Shown here: piece by piece, positions 1 through 7,026 of the stretch | How the letters are laid out: every line of letters starts with the position of its first letter | Position numbering within the stretch: position 1 is the first letter of the stretch | IMG/VR virus record: IMGVR_UViG_3300031740_000006 | Span: 1-35,709 of that record | DNA length: 35,709 bases | From: a virus | Strand: one strand, 5' to 3' | Program-made: the position numbers and the translations under genes | The notes under the pieces: model-generated | Told to the model about the DNA's origin: nothing | Databases searched by the model: none | Seen by the model: the letters and a program-made list of their open reading frames with translations, nothing else

Positions 1-14
1 TTAGGCGCCGCGCT

Positions 15-45
15 AAACCCCCCCCCCCGCCGCGGGGGTTTTATT
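15..45 (+). terminator. Rho-independent terminator
   Basis: AAACCCCC at 15-22 can pair with GGGGGTTT at 34-41. The loop is C-rich and a short T tract ending TTTTATT (39-45) follows. It would end rightward transcription entering from outside the left edge, before the replication operon starts. The C run inside the loop could be miscounted in the assembly. Confidence 0.65.
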
Positions 46-50
46 GGTAA

Positions 51-80
51 GGGGGGGGTTGGGGGGGGCATGAGGGGTGG
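51..80 (+). other. Possible G-quadruplex tract
   Basis: Two runs of eight G separated by TT, followed after short loops by GGGG and GGG, make four G-runs on the plus strand. This composition can fold as a quadruplex. No function is shown, and such homopolymer runs are error-prone in sequencing. Confidence 0.4.
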
Positions 81-141
81 GCAGGAGCGATTCTGGCAAA
101 AAGGCCGGGAATGACAAGTAGCTGTAAGTCCTTGAATCTAA

Positions 142-223
142 AGTGCCGGGGGAGGGGATCGGACCCTCACTCACCGTTAGGTGAACAGGATTTTAAGTTA
201 TTTGTCTGCCTTTCTAGCCCCTC
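142..223 (-). pseudogene. tRNA-Leu(UAA)-like remnant or att core
   Basis: Read on the minus strand, the 3' part is tRNA-like: anticodon loop CTTAAAA (anticodon UAA), a type II variable arm with stem TCACC/GGTGA, a T arm GAGGG/CCCTC around loop TCCGATC, then CCCCGGC and discriminator A. The 5' half does not fit: the anticodon 5' stem and the acceptor 5' strand fail to pair, although GGCAGAC resembles a D arm. The T loop has C in place of the conserved T55, and no CCA follows. A 3' tRNA half is what integrating phages carry at attP; a decayed phage tRNA is the alternative. No integrase is present in this window. Confidence 0.5.
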
Positions 224-261
224 TCTTTCCCTAAGAAATTCGCGTTTTCCCTAGCAAATCG

Positions 262-291
262 TTAGGTCACATCTCGCCAGGTGTGACCTAA
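262..291. promoter_or_regulatory. Perfect 10-bp inverted repeat
   Basis: TTAGGTCACA (262-271) is the exact reverse complement of TGTGACCTAA (282-291), with a 10-nt spacer. No T tract follows, so it is not a standard terminator. Its position about 45 nt upstream of the first gene fits an operator or protein-binding site. Confidence 0.5.
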
Positions 292-336
292 CTCACCACG
301 TTTTGCACGCTAGGGGTGGGCAGGGGGTGGGCAGAG

Positions 337-537
337 ATGGCAAATTGCAAGGAACTCCAACAACCCTGGTACCAGTTCGTCGGCGAGCTGGACTGGCTTC
401 TCATCGACGCGCAATACGCCTGGTCCGTCTCCCTTCTCACCGCCATCCGTGACACGGTGATCTCGTCGCGGCGCGTCACCGACGCGCAGCGCCGCACCGT
501 TGACACCATCCGCGCGCGCACCGCAGGAGTGCAGTGA
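337..537 (+). CDS. Small phage protein at head of replication operon
   Basis: 66 aa, with aromatic and acidic N-terminus (WYQFVGELDWLL) and a basic C-terminal helix (SSRRVTDAQRRTVDTIR). I do not assign a function; similar short proteins often sit beside phage replication genes. ATG 337 was preferred to 316 because the upstream seven codons are made of the G-rich repeat. The stop TGA overlaps the ATG of the methyltransferase by one base, so translation is probably coupled. Confidence 0.7.
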   Translation: MANCKELQQPWYQFVGELDWLLIDAQYAWSVSLLTAIRDTVISSRRVTDAQRRTVDTIRARTAGVQ

Positions 538-1079
538 TGCCGCGCCGCCCCCTCGATTTTTACGAAACCCCGGCGCATTACATGGAGCCGCTGCTCCAGC
601 TCATCGGCCCGCTCACCGGGCTACGCGTGTACGAGCCGTGCGTCGGCCGCGGGCACATCAGCCGGTACCTCACCGACGCGCGCGAGCTGCGGACCAACGA
701 CATCGATCCCGCGTGCCCGGCCGACACGCATTTCGACGCACGGTTGCTCGACGCCTGGCAGACGCCGGAGCCGTGGGACTGGACGATCACCAACCCGCCG
801 TTCAGCGACGAGCTGTTGATCCTGAACCGCGCGATCGAGCATTCGCACAACATCGCGTTCCTCGCGCGCCTGAGTTTTCTCGAGCCGACGCGGTCGCGCG
901 CGATCTTCTGGGACATCTACCCGCCGACCGATTTGATCATCCTGCCGCGCTACAGCTTCCGGCTGGACGACCACGGGCGACGACAGACCGACAACGTGAC
1001 GTGTTGCTGGATCGTGCGGCGTGAAGACCGGCCGCCGTGCGTGCAGTTCAGTTTGTGGCGACCAAATGGGGAGAAGTGA
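537..1079 (+). CDS. N6-adenine-type DNA methyltransferase
   Basis: 180 aa class I SAM-dependent methyltransferase. The SAM-binding motif I is EPCVGRG (residues 33-39), an acidic NDID follows at 54-57, and the catalytic motif IV is TNPPF (85-89), a variant of the NPPY motif of adenine-N6 enzymes. It is short, with no obvious separate recognition domain, as in many phage orphan methyltransferases. ATG 537 follows AGGAG with a 7-nt gap; the GTG three bases upstream is less likely. A role in protecting phage DNA from restriction or marking the origin is inference. The next gene starts directly after its stop. Confidence 0.85.
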   Translation: MPRRPLDFYETPAHYMEPLLQLIGPLTGLRVYEPCVGRGHISRYLTDARELRTNDIDPACPADTHFDARLLDAWQTPEPWDWTITNPPFSDELLILNRAIEHSHNIAFLARLSFLEPTRSRAIFWDIYPPTDLIILPRYSFRLDDHGRRQTDNVTCCWIVRREDRPPCVQFSLWRPNGEK

Positions 1080-2291
1080 ATGGCGCGGATCACTCTCAGC
1101 ACGCATTGGAAGTTCCAACGGCTGGCGCGATCGCTGGGCAGCAAGGTCTTGGCCCGTGGCGTGCTCGAAACGCTCTGGGAGCCCTGCTGGGTGGCCGGCG
1201 ACGCCTATTGCGGAACCAGTCAGGACATCGAGCTGCTGTGCGAGTGGAAGGGCGCGCCAGGCGCGCTCACGACCGCACTGCTCATGGCCGACGCGAAGAA
1301 CGCCGGCTTCATCGAACCCTACACCGGGCAGGTGCGGCGCACGGGCGAGATGCACTATCAAGTGCACGACTTCTTCCACCACTGCCCCGAGTACGTGCGC
1401 AAGCGACACGAGCGCGAGCTCGAGCTGACGTCGCCGAAAATCTGCGTCGTCTGCCGGCAGGAATATTTCGGCCGCACCGTTCGCAGCAAGTACTGCGGCG
1501 ATCGCTGCCGCCAGCTCGCGCATCGCGACTCTGACGGCGTGCCGGTCCGTCCGTCTGTCACGGAACTGTCACGGAACGAGGCCGCTTGTCACGGAACTGT
1601 CACGGAACGCCCCGAAAGTTCCGTGACAGACGAGGTCGAAAAAACACCCCCTTGTCACGATAGTTCCGTGACAGTACTGCAGAAGGGTGTTACCCCTAAC
1701 ATAGACGTTTCCGGAACAAAATCGGACGACGCCGACGGCTGTCACGGAACGGTCACGGAACGTCACGATTGTCACGGAACGTCACAGTACTCACACACAC
1801 ACACACACACACACACACGAGAGTACGTACCAGAGAGCTCCGCGCTGGAAAATCCCAGCGCAGAGCCATCACCGCCATCTCCTAACGTCACCCCTCAGAG
1901 CCCCCCTCCGCTCCCACGCGCTCCGGCCGCACCGCGCGTGAAGGCGATCGCCCCCATGGCCGTGGTGTCGGCGGTGGTCTTGACGTTTCCCACAGTCGGG
2001 AAGGCGCAGACGTGGGAGTTGCGCGAGCAACAGGTGTCCACCTGGCAAACGCTGTTTCCGAATCTCGACGTGCTCGCCGAATGCCGGAAAGCGTTGGCGT
2101 GGGTGGTGGCGAATGGGCGCTCGCGGAAAACGCCGGCCGGTATGGAGCGGTACCTCGTGAACTGGCTCAACCGTTCGACCGATCGCGGCCGCGGCGGAGG
2201 ACCGACGGTGATCGCGGGGTCGCTGAAAACGGCGGGGAATAAAGCGGCGATGGACGAGATTCTGCGGAGGCGCGGCCATGTCCTGGACTGA
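1080..2291 (+). CDS. Phage replication initiator (O-like) containing iterons
   Basis: 403 aa. Residues 1-115 look like a winged-helix region. A zinc knuckle follows with C122, C125, C139 and C143. Residues about 155-300 are a low-complexity linker encoded by repeated TGTCACGGAAC elements and a CA repeat (His-Thr at 239-246). The C-terminal domain at about 305-380 (FPTVG...WQTLFPNLDV...GMERYLVNWLN) resembles the C-terminal part of many phage replication proteins. Iterons inside the initiator gene parallel lambda O, where the origin lies in the O gene. ATG 1080 follows GGAG. The last 14 bases overlap the helicase-loader-like gene, a classic O/P arrangement. Function is inferred from architecture and context. 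Confidence 0.75.
   Translation: MARITLSTHWKFQRLARSLGSKVLARGVLETLWEPCWVAGDAYCGTSQDIELLCEWKGAPGALTTALLMADAKNAGFIEPYTGQVRRTGEMHYQVHDFFHHCPEYVRKRHERELELTSPKICVVCRQEYFGRTVRSKYCGDRCRQLAHRDSDGVPVRPSVTELSRNEAACHGTVTERPESSVTDEVEKTPPCHDSSVTVLQKGVTPNIDVSGTKSDDADGCHGTVTERHDCHGTSQYSHTHTHTHTREYVPESSALENPSAEPSPPSPNVTPQSPPPLPRAPAAPRVKAIAPMAVVSAVVLTFPTVGKAQTWELREQQVSTWQTLFPNLDVLAECRKALAWVVANGRSRKTPAGMERYLVNWLNRSTDRGRGGGPTVIAGSLKTAGNKAAMDEILRRRGHVLD
1556..1790. repeat. Iteron array, probable replication origin
   Basis: The 10-mer GTCACGGAAC occurs forward starting at 1557, 1568, 1588, 1599, 1741, 1752 and 1771. It occurs reversed (GTTCCGTGAC) at 1618-1627 and 1663-1672. Most copies extend to TGTCACGGAAC. Partial copies lie at 1653, 1762 and 1781. 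First-pair spacing is 11 bp, about one helical turn. Dense, oriented repeats inside the initiator gene are the pattern of iteron origins. Matching copies recur at 29283-29327. Confidence 0.8.
1792..1817 (+). repeat. (CA)13 microsatellite in coding sequence
   Basis: Thirteen CA units immediately follow the iteron array and encode alternating His-Thr (residues 239-246). Dinucleotide tracts slip during replication, and any change not divisible by three units would shift the frame of the initiator. It may alternatively help helix opening at the origin. Confidence 0.85.
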
Positions 2292-2853
2292 GAAACAAGA
2301 GCGGGCCTTTATCGAGATGCTCATGGCGCTCGGCGAGGTGTTCAACGAGCCCGTGTCGGTGGTGCGCGGGGAGATGTTCATGCGGCTCGTCGAAGACCTC
2401 CTGTTCGCGCCGGTCATGGCGGCGGCGGTGCAGCTCGGCCGCCGCGCCACGTTCTTTCCCAAGCCCGGTGAGATTCGCGCGCTCGTCGAGGGCAAGGTGG
2501 AGGACCAGGCGGAGCTCGCGTGGACGCATCTGCTGTGCGAAGTCGCGCGCGTCGGCTACATCGGCACGCCGACATGGCCGGACGAGACGACGCAACGTGC
2601 GGCCGAGGGGTTGTTCGGGAGTTGGCGGGCGCTCTGCGAGCGTCTGCCCGCCGGCGGGCCGGAGCTGCTCGGCTTTCGCAAACAGTTCCTTGCGCTCTAT
2701 GGCGCAACAGCGCGCAAGGCGATCGCCGGCGAGCTGGGACCGGGGCGTGCGGAGGCGCGCGGCGTGCTCGAGGGATTGCAGGGCGAACTGAAGAAGCGCG
2801 GCTTGCCGTACGAGGGCGCGTTGCGCGTGGTGCCGAAGGTGCCGAAGCCATGA
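2278..2853 (+). CDS. Helicase-loader-like protein
   Basis: 191 aa, starting inside the 3' end of the initiator gene with a GGAGG-type site upstream. The first 72 residues are helical and end in FFPKPGEIRALVEG (59-72), the kind of F-P-x-x-x-E-I motif seen in G39P-like loaders/inhibitors of replicative helicase and related phage proteins. No Walker motif is present, so it is not a DnaC-type ATPase. Its position directly after the initiator fits delivery of the host helicase to the origin. The family assignment is inference. Its stop overlaps the next start (ATGA). Confidence 0.55.
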   Translation: MSWTEKQERAFIEMLMALGEVFNEPVSVVRGEMFMRLVEDLLFAPVMAAAVQLGRRATFFPKPGEIRALVEGKVEDQAELAWTHLLCEVARVGYIGTPTWPDETTQRAAEGLFGSWRALCERLPAGGPELLGFRKQFLALYGATARKAIAGELGPGRAEARGVLEGLQGELKKRGLPYEGALRVVPKVPKP

Positions 2854-3323
2854 TCGCGACGATCCCCGTCGACATCGTGCACGGCAAGCTGCACATCAGC
2901 GGCTCGGCGCGATCGGCGATTCAGGAGGCGGTGCTCGTGTGGTCGGACGGACCCGCCACGCTCACCGTCGAGCGGGAGTCCGCGACGCGCAGTCCGCAAG
3001 CGAACGCCTACTACTGGGGCGTCGTCGTGAAGTCACTCGCCGATCACACCGGCTACACACCCGACGAGACGCACGACGTGTTGAAGATCAAGTTTCTGCC
3101 GAAGGACGTCGCGCTGCGGACGGGCACCGGCACGGTCATCGCCGAGTTCGTCATCGGCGGCAGCACGCGCGCGTTGTCGGTCGGCGAGTTCTACGACTAC
3201 GTCGAGCGCATCCGCCAATGGGCCTTCGACGCGCTCGAGGTGGACATCCCGCCGGGCGATCCCGCGTGGCGAGGAAAAGAGCCCGAATCTCGCGCCAAAC
3301 CGCCCGATTCGCAATCGGTTTAG
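2850..3323 (+). CDS. ninB: NinB-like recombination protein
   Basis: 157 aa, near the 146 aa of lambda NinB. An N-terminal beta-rich part is followed by SPQANAYYWG (residues 48-57), resembling the conserved QN-x-x-(W/Y) region of NinB-type ssDNA-binding proteins. A C-terminal FYDYVERIRQWAFDALEVDIP segment completes the match. The family feeds phage recombination or replication intermediates to strand-exchange functions. ATG 2850 overlaps the previous stop; the upstream in-frame extension is a shadow of the preceding gene. Last gene of the replication block. Confidence 0.6.
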   Translation: MIATIPVDIVHGKLHISGSARSAIQEAVLVWSDGPATLTVERESATRSPQANAYYWGVVVKSLADHTGYTPDETHDVLKIKFLPKDVALRTGTGTVIAEFVIGGSTRALSVGEFYDYVERIRQWAFDALEVDIPPGDPAWRGKEPESRAKPPDSQSV

Positions 3324-3345
3324 GAGTTCCGGATCATGGAGCACG

Positions 3346-4293
3346 ATGGGCCTCACACGCGTTCAGGCCACGCCCGTTGCCACGCCCGTTGGGGCGCCCA
3401 CCGTTGCGGTGACCTTCGCCACGCCCCCCAGCGTGGGGAACAGCGTCGTGGTCGCCGTCATCGGGTCACCCACCACGCCCTTCCCTGTGGGCGCGTGTGT
3501 GGACAACAAGGGGAACGCGCCCTACACGCGGGCGCGGACGCAGGATGGCGGATTCTTCGGGACACTCGGCGTCTACGTCGGCCGCGTCACGGCGACCGGC
3601 AGTTCCTTCACGATCACGATCGCGCCCGGCTTCGGCAGCGTGAACTTTATGGCCGTGGCGTTCGAGGTCGCACAGGTCGGCGGCGGGTTGATTGTGGATG
3701 TGGGCGCGGGTGGCGCGGGCAGTGGGTTGACGCCCTCGACCGTCACCACGACGGGATCGGGCACCGAGAATTTCGTCGTGGCGCTGTGCAGCTTGGGCGC
3801 CACGCAGACCTCCATCGCGATTACCGGCACGGTCCCCGCGTCCCCCACCTGGACGCAGGAGGCCGAGAACCTGACCCTCGCGGGCGAAATCGACAGCCGC
3901 ATTGTGCCGGGACCGACGGTGCATCAAATCACCTGGACCGGGACGGGTTCTGGCTGGATTGGCGCGATGTTGGTGGCGTTGAAGGCGAGTCCGATTCCTG
4001 TTTCCTCCCTCCCGCCTATTCCGTGGGCGGTGGTGAGTGGCTTCTGGAGCAAACACATGGACAGCTATACCGAGTGGATTCCGATTACCGCCTCTGACAC
4101 GGTCGACATCGCCAGCGGCTTGACCCATGCCGTGCTCGTCGGCGGTGCGGGCGACGTGACGGCCGTCATGCAGAACAACCGGGCCGTGACGATCACGGGG
4201 CTGCCGGCCGGCGCGTGGGTGCCGATCCGCGCCAGGCGCATTAACGCGACCGGCACGACCGCGACGGGGCTCGTCGCGCTCTATTCGAGGTGA
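3346..4293 (+). CDS. Spike base protein, RCAP_Rcc01079-like
   Basis: 315 aa. Residues 1-210 are a Gly/Thr/Val-rich beta domain of jelly-roll type. The C-terminal about 70 residues (DTVDIASGLTHAVLVGG...PAGAWVPIRARRINATGTTATGLVALY) match the pattern of phage and gene-transfer-agent spike base proteins, ending in RINATGTTATG. Such proteins anchor receptor-binding enzymes at the tail tip. ATG 3346 has a GGAG 4 nt upstream; ATG 3336 is in another frame. The following hydrolase GTG overlaps its stop, supporting one tail-spike cassette. Confidence 0.6.
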   Translation: MGLTRVQATPVATPVGAPTVAVTFATPPSVGNSVVVAVIGSPTTPFPVGACVDNKGNAPYTRARTQDGGFFGTLGVYVGRVTATGSSFTITIAPGFGSVNFMAVAFEVAQVGGGLIVDVGAGGAGSGLTPSTVTTTGSGTENFVVALCSLGATQTSIAITGTVPASPTWTQEAENLTLAGEIDSRIVPGPTVHQITWTGTGSGWIGAMLVALKASPIPVSSLPPIPWAVVSGFWSKHMDSYTEWIPITASDTVDIASGLTHAVLVGGAGDVTAVMQNNRAVTITGLPAGAWVPIRARRINATGTTATGLVALYSR

Positions 4294-5381
4294 CCGTGTA
4301 TTCCCCCGGTCTGCAAACGCACTTCAACGCGCCCATTGGGCTGGACACGCTCGCGCACCTCGCCGCCGACGTCGGCGTGCGGTGGTGCCGCGTGGACGCC
4401 CAGACCTGCGATACCGCGACGCTGTTGGAGATGATCGCGGATGTCCGGGCCTTCTGGATGGTCCCGCTTCCGATCGTGTACGACCTCGATCGGTTGCGCG
4501 GCGTGCCGGCCGGGATGGATGTCGAGTGGAGCAACGAGCCGGATGGCGACATCCTGCCGAGCCTGTATCGCGAGGGCCTCGATGCGGCGTGCGCGCTGGC
4601 GCTCGAGCTCGGCCTCCGGCTCTGGGGTCCGTGCATCAGCAACCTCGACCGCGATTCGCTGCGGTGGATGGAGATGGTGCGTGGCGACGGCTGGCCGGAT
4701 GGTCTCTACGGCATCACGGTCCATCGCTACGGCAACGGCACGTTCGCGTGGGCGCATGACGGCTTCGACTCACGCGAGGCCGAAGTCGAGAAACTGTTGA
4801 CCCTCTGCGATGGCCGGCCGTTCATGGTGACGGAGTTCGGGTATCCCTCGACGCCGACCGCGCGCATCCGTCGCGGGCCGAAACGCACACGCTTCCTGGC
4901 GCCGGACCTGCAGCTCGACGAAGACCAGCAAGCCGCGAATATCACGAAGGAATGGGCGTTCTGGAAGCCGTACACCGACCGCCCTTTCCTCTACCAGATC
5001 AACGACCCGCCGGATCCAGACGACGGGTGCTATGGCATTCGTCGCTGCTTACCCGATGGCACGCTGACCGACTGGAAACCGGCGGCCTACACCTTTCCGA
5101 AGGAGAGTCCCATGCCTGACCTCGCGCCTGTGAGCGCCAATACCGTGTTCGCGAAAGAAGACCTCGTCGAAGTGCCCGGCCGTGAGGGCGAGTTCGGGAT
5201 CCGGTGCCCGCCGGGCGCCGAGACGTTGCTCTCGCCGAAAACGTCGGGGCATCACGAGCTGCGTGACATGAACGCGCTCGGCGGGCCCGACGAAACGTGT
5301 CAGGTGAAGGGCGACCTCGTCTACTTCTGGCAGAACTCGCAAGGCGGCCGCTTCGCGTGGCGGCTCGCGGACGCGGAGTAG
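4290..5381 (+). CDS. Clan A-like glycoside hydrolase, tail-spike enzyme
   Basis: 363 aa TIM-barrel hydrolase. VEWSNEPDG (residues 78-86) supplies the strand-4 Asn-Glu pair, with E83 as probable acid/base. FMVTEFGYP (178-186) supplies the strand-7 nucleophile E182. H145 lies in VHRYGNG between them. No signal peptide, consistent with virion assembly rather than secretion. GTG 4290 overlaps the previous stop. The last 89 residues form a separate beta-rich module preceded by an in-frame AAGGAGAG and ATG at 5112, so a shorter C-terminal product may also be made. Substrate unknown; probably a host surface glycan. Confidence 0.75.
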   Translation: MTVYSPGLQTHFNAPIGLDTLAHLAADVGVRWCRVDAQTCDTATLLEMIADVRAFWMVPLPIVYDLDRLRGVPAGMDVEWSNEPDGDILPSLYREGLDAACALALELGLRLWGPCISNLDRDSLRWMEMVRGDGWPDGLYGITVHRYGNGTFAWAHDGFDSREAEVEKLLTLCDGRPFMVTEFGYPSTPTARIRRGPKRTRFLAPDLQLDEDQQAANITKEWAFWKPYTDRPFLYQINDPPDPDDGCYGIRRCLPDGTLTDWKPAAYTFPKESPMPDLAPVSANTVFAKEDLVEVPGREGEFGIRCPPGAETLLSPKTSGHHELRDMNALGGPDETCQVKGDLVYFWQNSQGGRFAWRLADAE

Positions 5382-5384
5382 CCC

Positions 5385-7010
5385 ATGTCACTGCTGTTGC
5401 TTTCGTCACGACGCCAGAGCGCGCCGCCCGGAACCGTGAAGCGGCGGGGCCTGGTGCAGGGCACCGGCCATGTCGTCCGCGATGACGACGGCATCTTCCA
5501 TCCGCTCGGGGTCACGCTCTTCTGGGCGCTCTACGGCTGGAAGTTCGAACGCGATCGCATCCTCGCGCATCTCGCGTTCCTCAGCGGCCACGGCTTCGAC
5601 TACGTGCGGATCCTCGGCGAAGTCGATTGGGTCGGTCGCAGCATCGACCCGCCGGCGGATGCCGGGAACATGACGCCGCTCGCCTGGGCCGACTACACGC
5701 CGATGCTGCAACAGTTCGTGGACTGCGCCTACGACCAGTACGGCCTGCGGTCGGAGATCAGCATCATCGGCGGGCGGCCGCGTGATGAAGTCACGGGCGT
5801 GCAACGCTTCGTGCCGACGGACTTGGCGCGCGTGGTCGCCGAGGCGATGGTCGGACGCGAGCACAAGGTCATGCACTTCGAGATGGCGAACGAGTGGCAG
5901 CGGCTCGATAAAGCCACCCCGGACGATCTCATGGCGATGTGCCAGGTCGTCGTGGAGATGAGCCCGAATCTCGTGGCGCTCAGTTGTCCGGCGGAAACGT
6001 CCAGCACGACGTTCGCAGCGATCGAAAACGCGACGGGCGTCGAACCCACGAGCGCGGAGCTCGAGGACGGCATCCACGCGCTGCTGAACCTTGCCAGCTC
6101 GCGATCCATCACGTTCTGGGAGGCGGCGAAGGTTCTCCGCGCGGCGCTCTCGGCCGGTGGCGATTTGAAGGGGCTGCTCGGCAAGCGCTACCACGAGGGA
6201 CTGACGCTCCTTCAGATTCTCCGGGTCGTGCGCGAACTCTACGGGCCGGACGTGGACACGCAGGAGTCCACGGATTCAGACGGCTTCGACGAGATGATTC
6301 TCGCGACCCAGACGGCGGGCGGGAATTGTTACACGCCGCACTTGCGTCGCAGCGATCACGACTACAAGTGGTCGCACGTACGCCAGGGCTATGACCTGCG
6401 CCTCTTCCCGGACGCGACGAGCAATAACGAACCCCAAGGGCCACAGAGCAGCGTCGACACGCTGGACGACCCGCTCCAGCTCGCGTGCGCGCGGTTGCTC
6501 GGCGTGATGTGCGGCGGGGCGCCGTATGTGCTGCACGTCGGACAAGGCGTGACCGGCGAAGCGGATCCGAATCACGGTCGTCCCCAGAACATGTGGGAGG
6601 TTCCCAACATCGACACGATCATGACGGTCGTGCGCCAGGTGGATGTCCTCCTGCCAGAGGGCGTGGAGAACTGGGACGTCGTCAACAACGGGCGCAGTAA
6701 CCATCCGCTCCCCCTCGACGCGCACAAGGGATTTTGGGAGGGCAGTGATGGCAACGCGCCGGCGGTGAACAAGAACTACGCGGCGCTGTCCGGCAATCAG
6801 TTCGTGATGATGCTCACCGGGTGCCGCAGTGTCGAGGAGACCGGGCCCGTGCCCGCCGGCACCGCGATCCGCGCGATGCACGTCGCGGCCTACGACCCCG
6901 TCACGTTGGCGATTGTCGCGGAAGCGGATCTCGAGAAAGGGCAGTCATGGACCGTGCCCGGCCGCCACGACACGATGGCGGGCTATCTCGTTCGTGGGAC
7001 GTATCGCTAG
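5385..7010 (+). CDS. Second glycoside hydrolase-like protein
   Basis: 541 aa. FHPLGVTLFWALYGW (38-52) and FDYVRILGEVDW (71-82) are typical first strands of GH5-type barrels. MHFEMANEW (163-171) carries the Asn-Glu acid/base pair (E170), and SNNEPQGP (347-354) offers E349 as a candidate nucleophile. An insertion of about 90 residues (212-302), rich in helices and acidic residues, separates the two halves. It starts 4 nt after the first hydrolase gene. Tandem distinct hydrolases suggest a multi-enzyme spike or host-range exchange. The enzymatic call rests on motif spacing; activity could be lost. Confidence 0.65.
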   Translation: MSLLLLSSRRQSAPPGTVKRRGLVQGTGHVVRDDDGIFHPLGVTLFWALYGWKFERDRILAHLAFLSGHGFDYVRILGEVDWVGRSIDPPADAGNMTPLAWADYTPMLQQFVDCAYDQYGLRSEISIIGGRPRDEVTGVQRFVPTDLARVVAEAMVGREHKVMHFEMANEWQRLDKATPDDLMAMCQVVVEMSPNLVALSCPAETSSTTFAAIENATGVEPTSAELEDGIHALLNLASSRSITFWEAAKVLRAALSAGGDLKGLLGKRYHEGLTLLQILRVVRELYGPDVDTQESTDSDGFDEMILATQTAGGNCYTPHLRRSDHDYKWSHVRQGYDLRLFPDATSNNEPQGPQSSVDTLDDPLQLACARLLGVMCGGAPYVLHVGQGVTGEADPNHGRPQNMWEVPNIDTIMTVVRQVDVLLPEGVENWDVVNNGRSNHPLPLDAHKGFWEGSDGNAPAVNKNYAALSGNQFVMMLTGCRSVEETGPVPAGTAIRAMHVAAYDPVTLAIVAEADLEKGQSWTVPGRHDTMAGYLVRGTYR

Positions 7011-7026
7011 AAAAAGGGAGTCACGC

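Larger units (their letters stand above)
74..334 (+). repeat. Three copies of GGGGTGGGCAG
   Basis: The 11-mer GGGGTGGGCAG is found at 74-84, 313-323 and 324-334. The last two are directly adjacent and end just before the ATG at 337. They could be binding sites or part of the ribosome-binding region of the first gene. I see no further copy nearby. Confidence 0.5.

Noticed and set aside
142-223. Functional tRNA-Leu
   Set aside because: Acceptor and anticodon 5' strands do not pair and CCA is absent.
621-1523. 300-aa minus-strand frame
   Set aside because: Antisense to the methyltransferase and initiator; Arg/Ala/Val-rich with no motif.
1556-1790. CRISPR array
   Set aside because: Repeats are 10-11 bp, face both ways, have irregular spacing and lie in a coding frame; no cas genes.
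5406-6194. 262-aa minus-strand frame
   Set aside because: Antisense shadow of the second hydrolase.
6829-7026. Longer N-terminus for the lyase-like gene
   Set aside because: It reads another frame of the second hydrolase gene; ATG 7027 has a good ribosome site.
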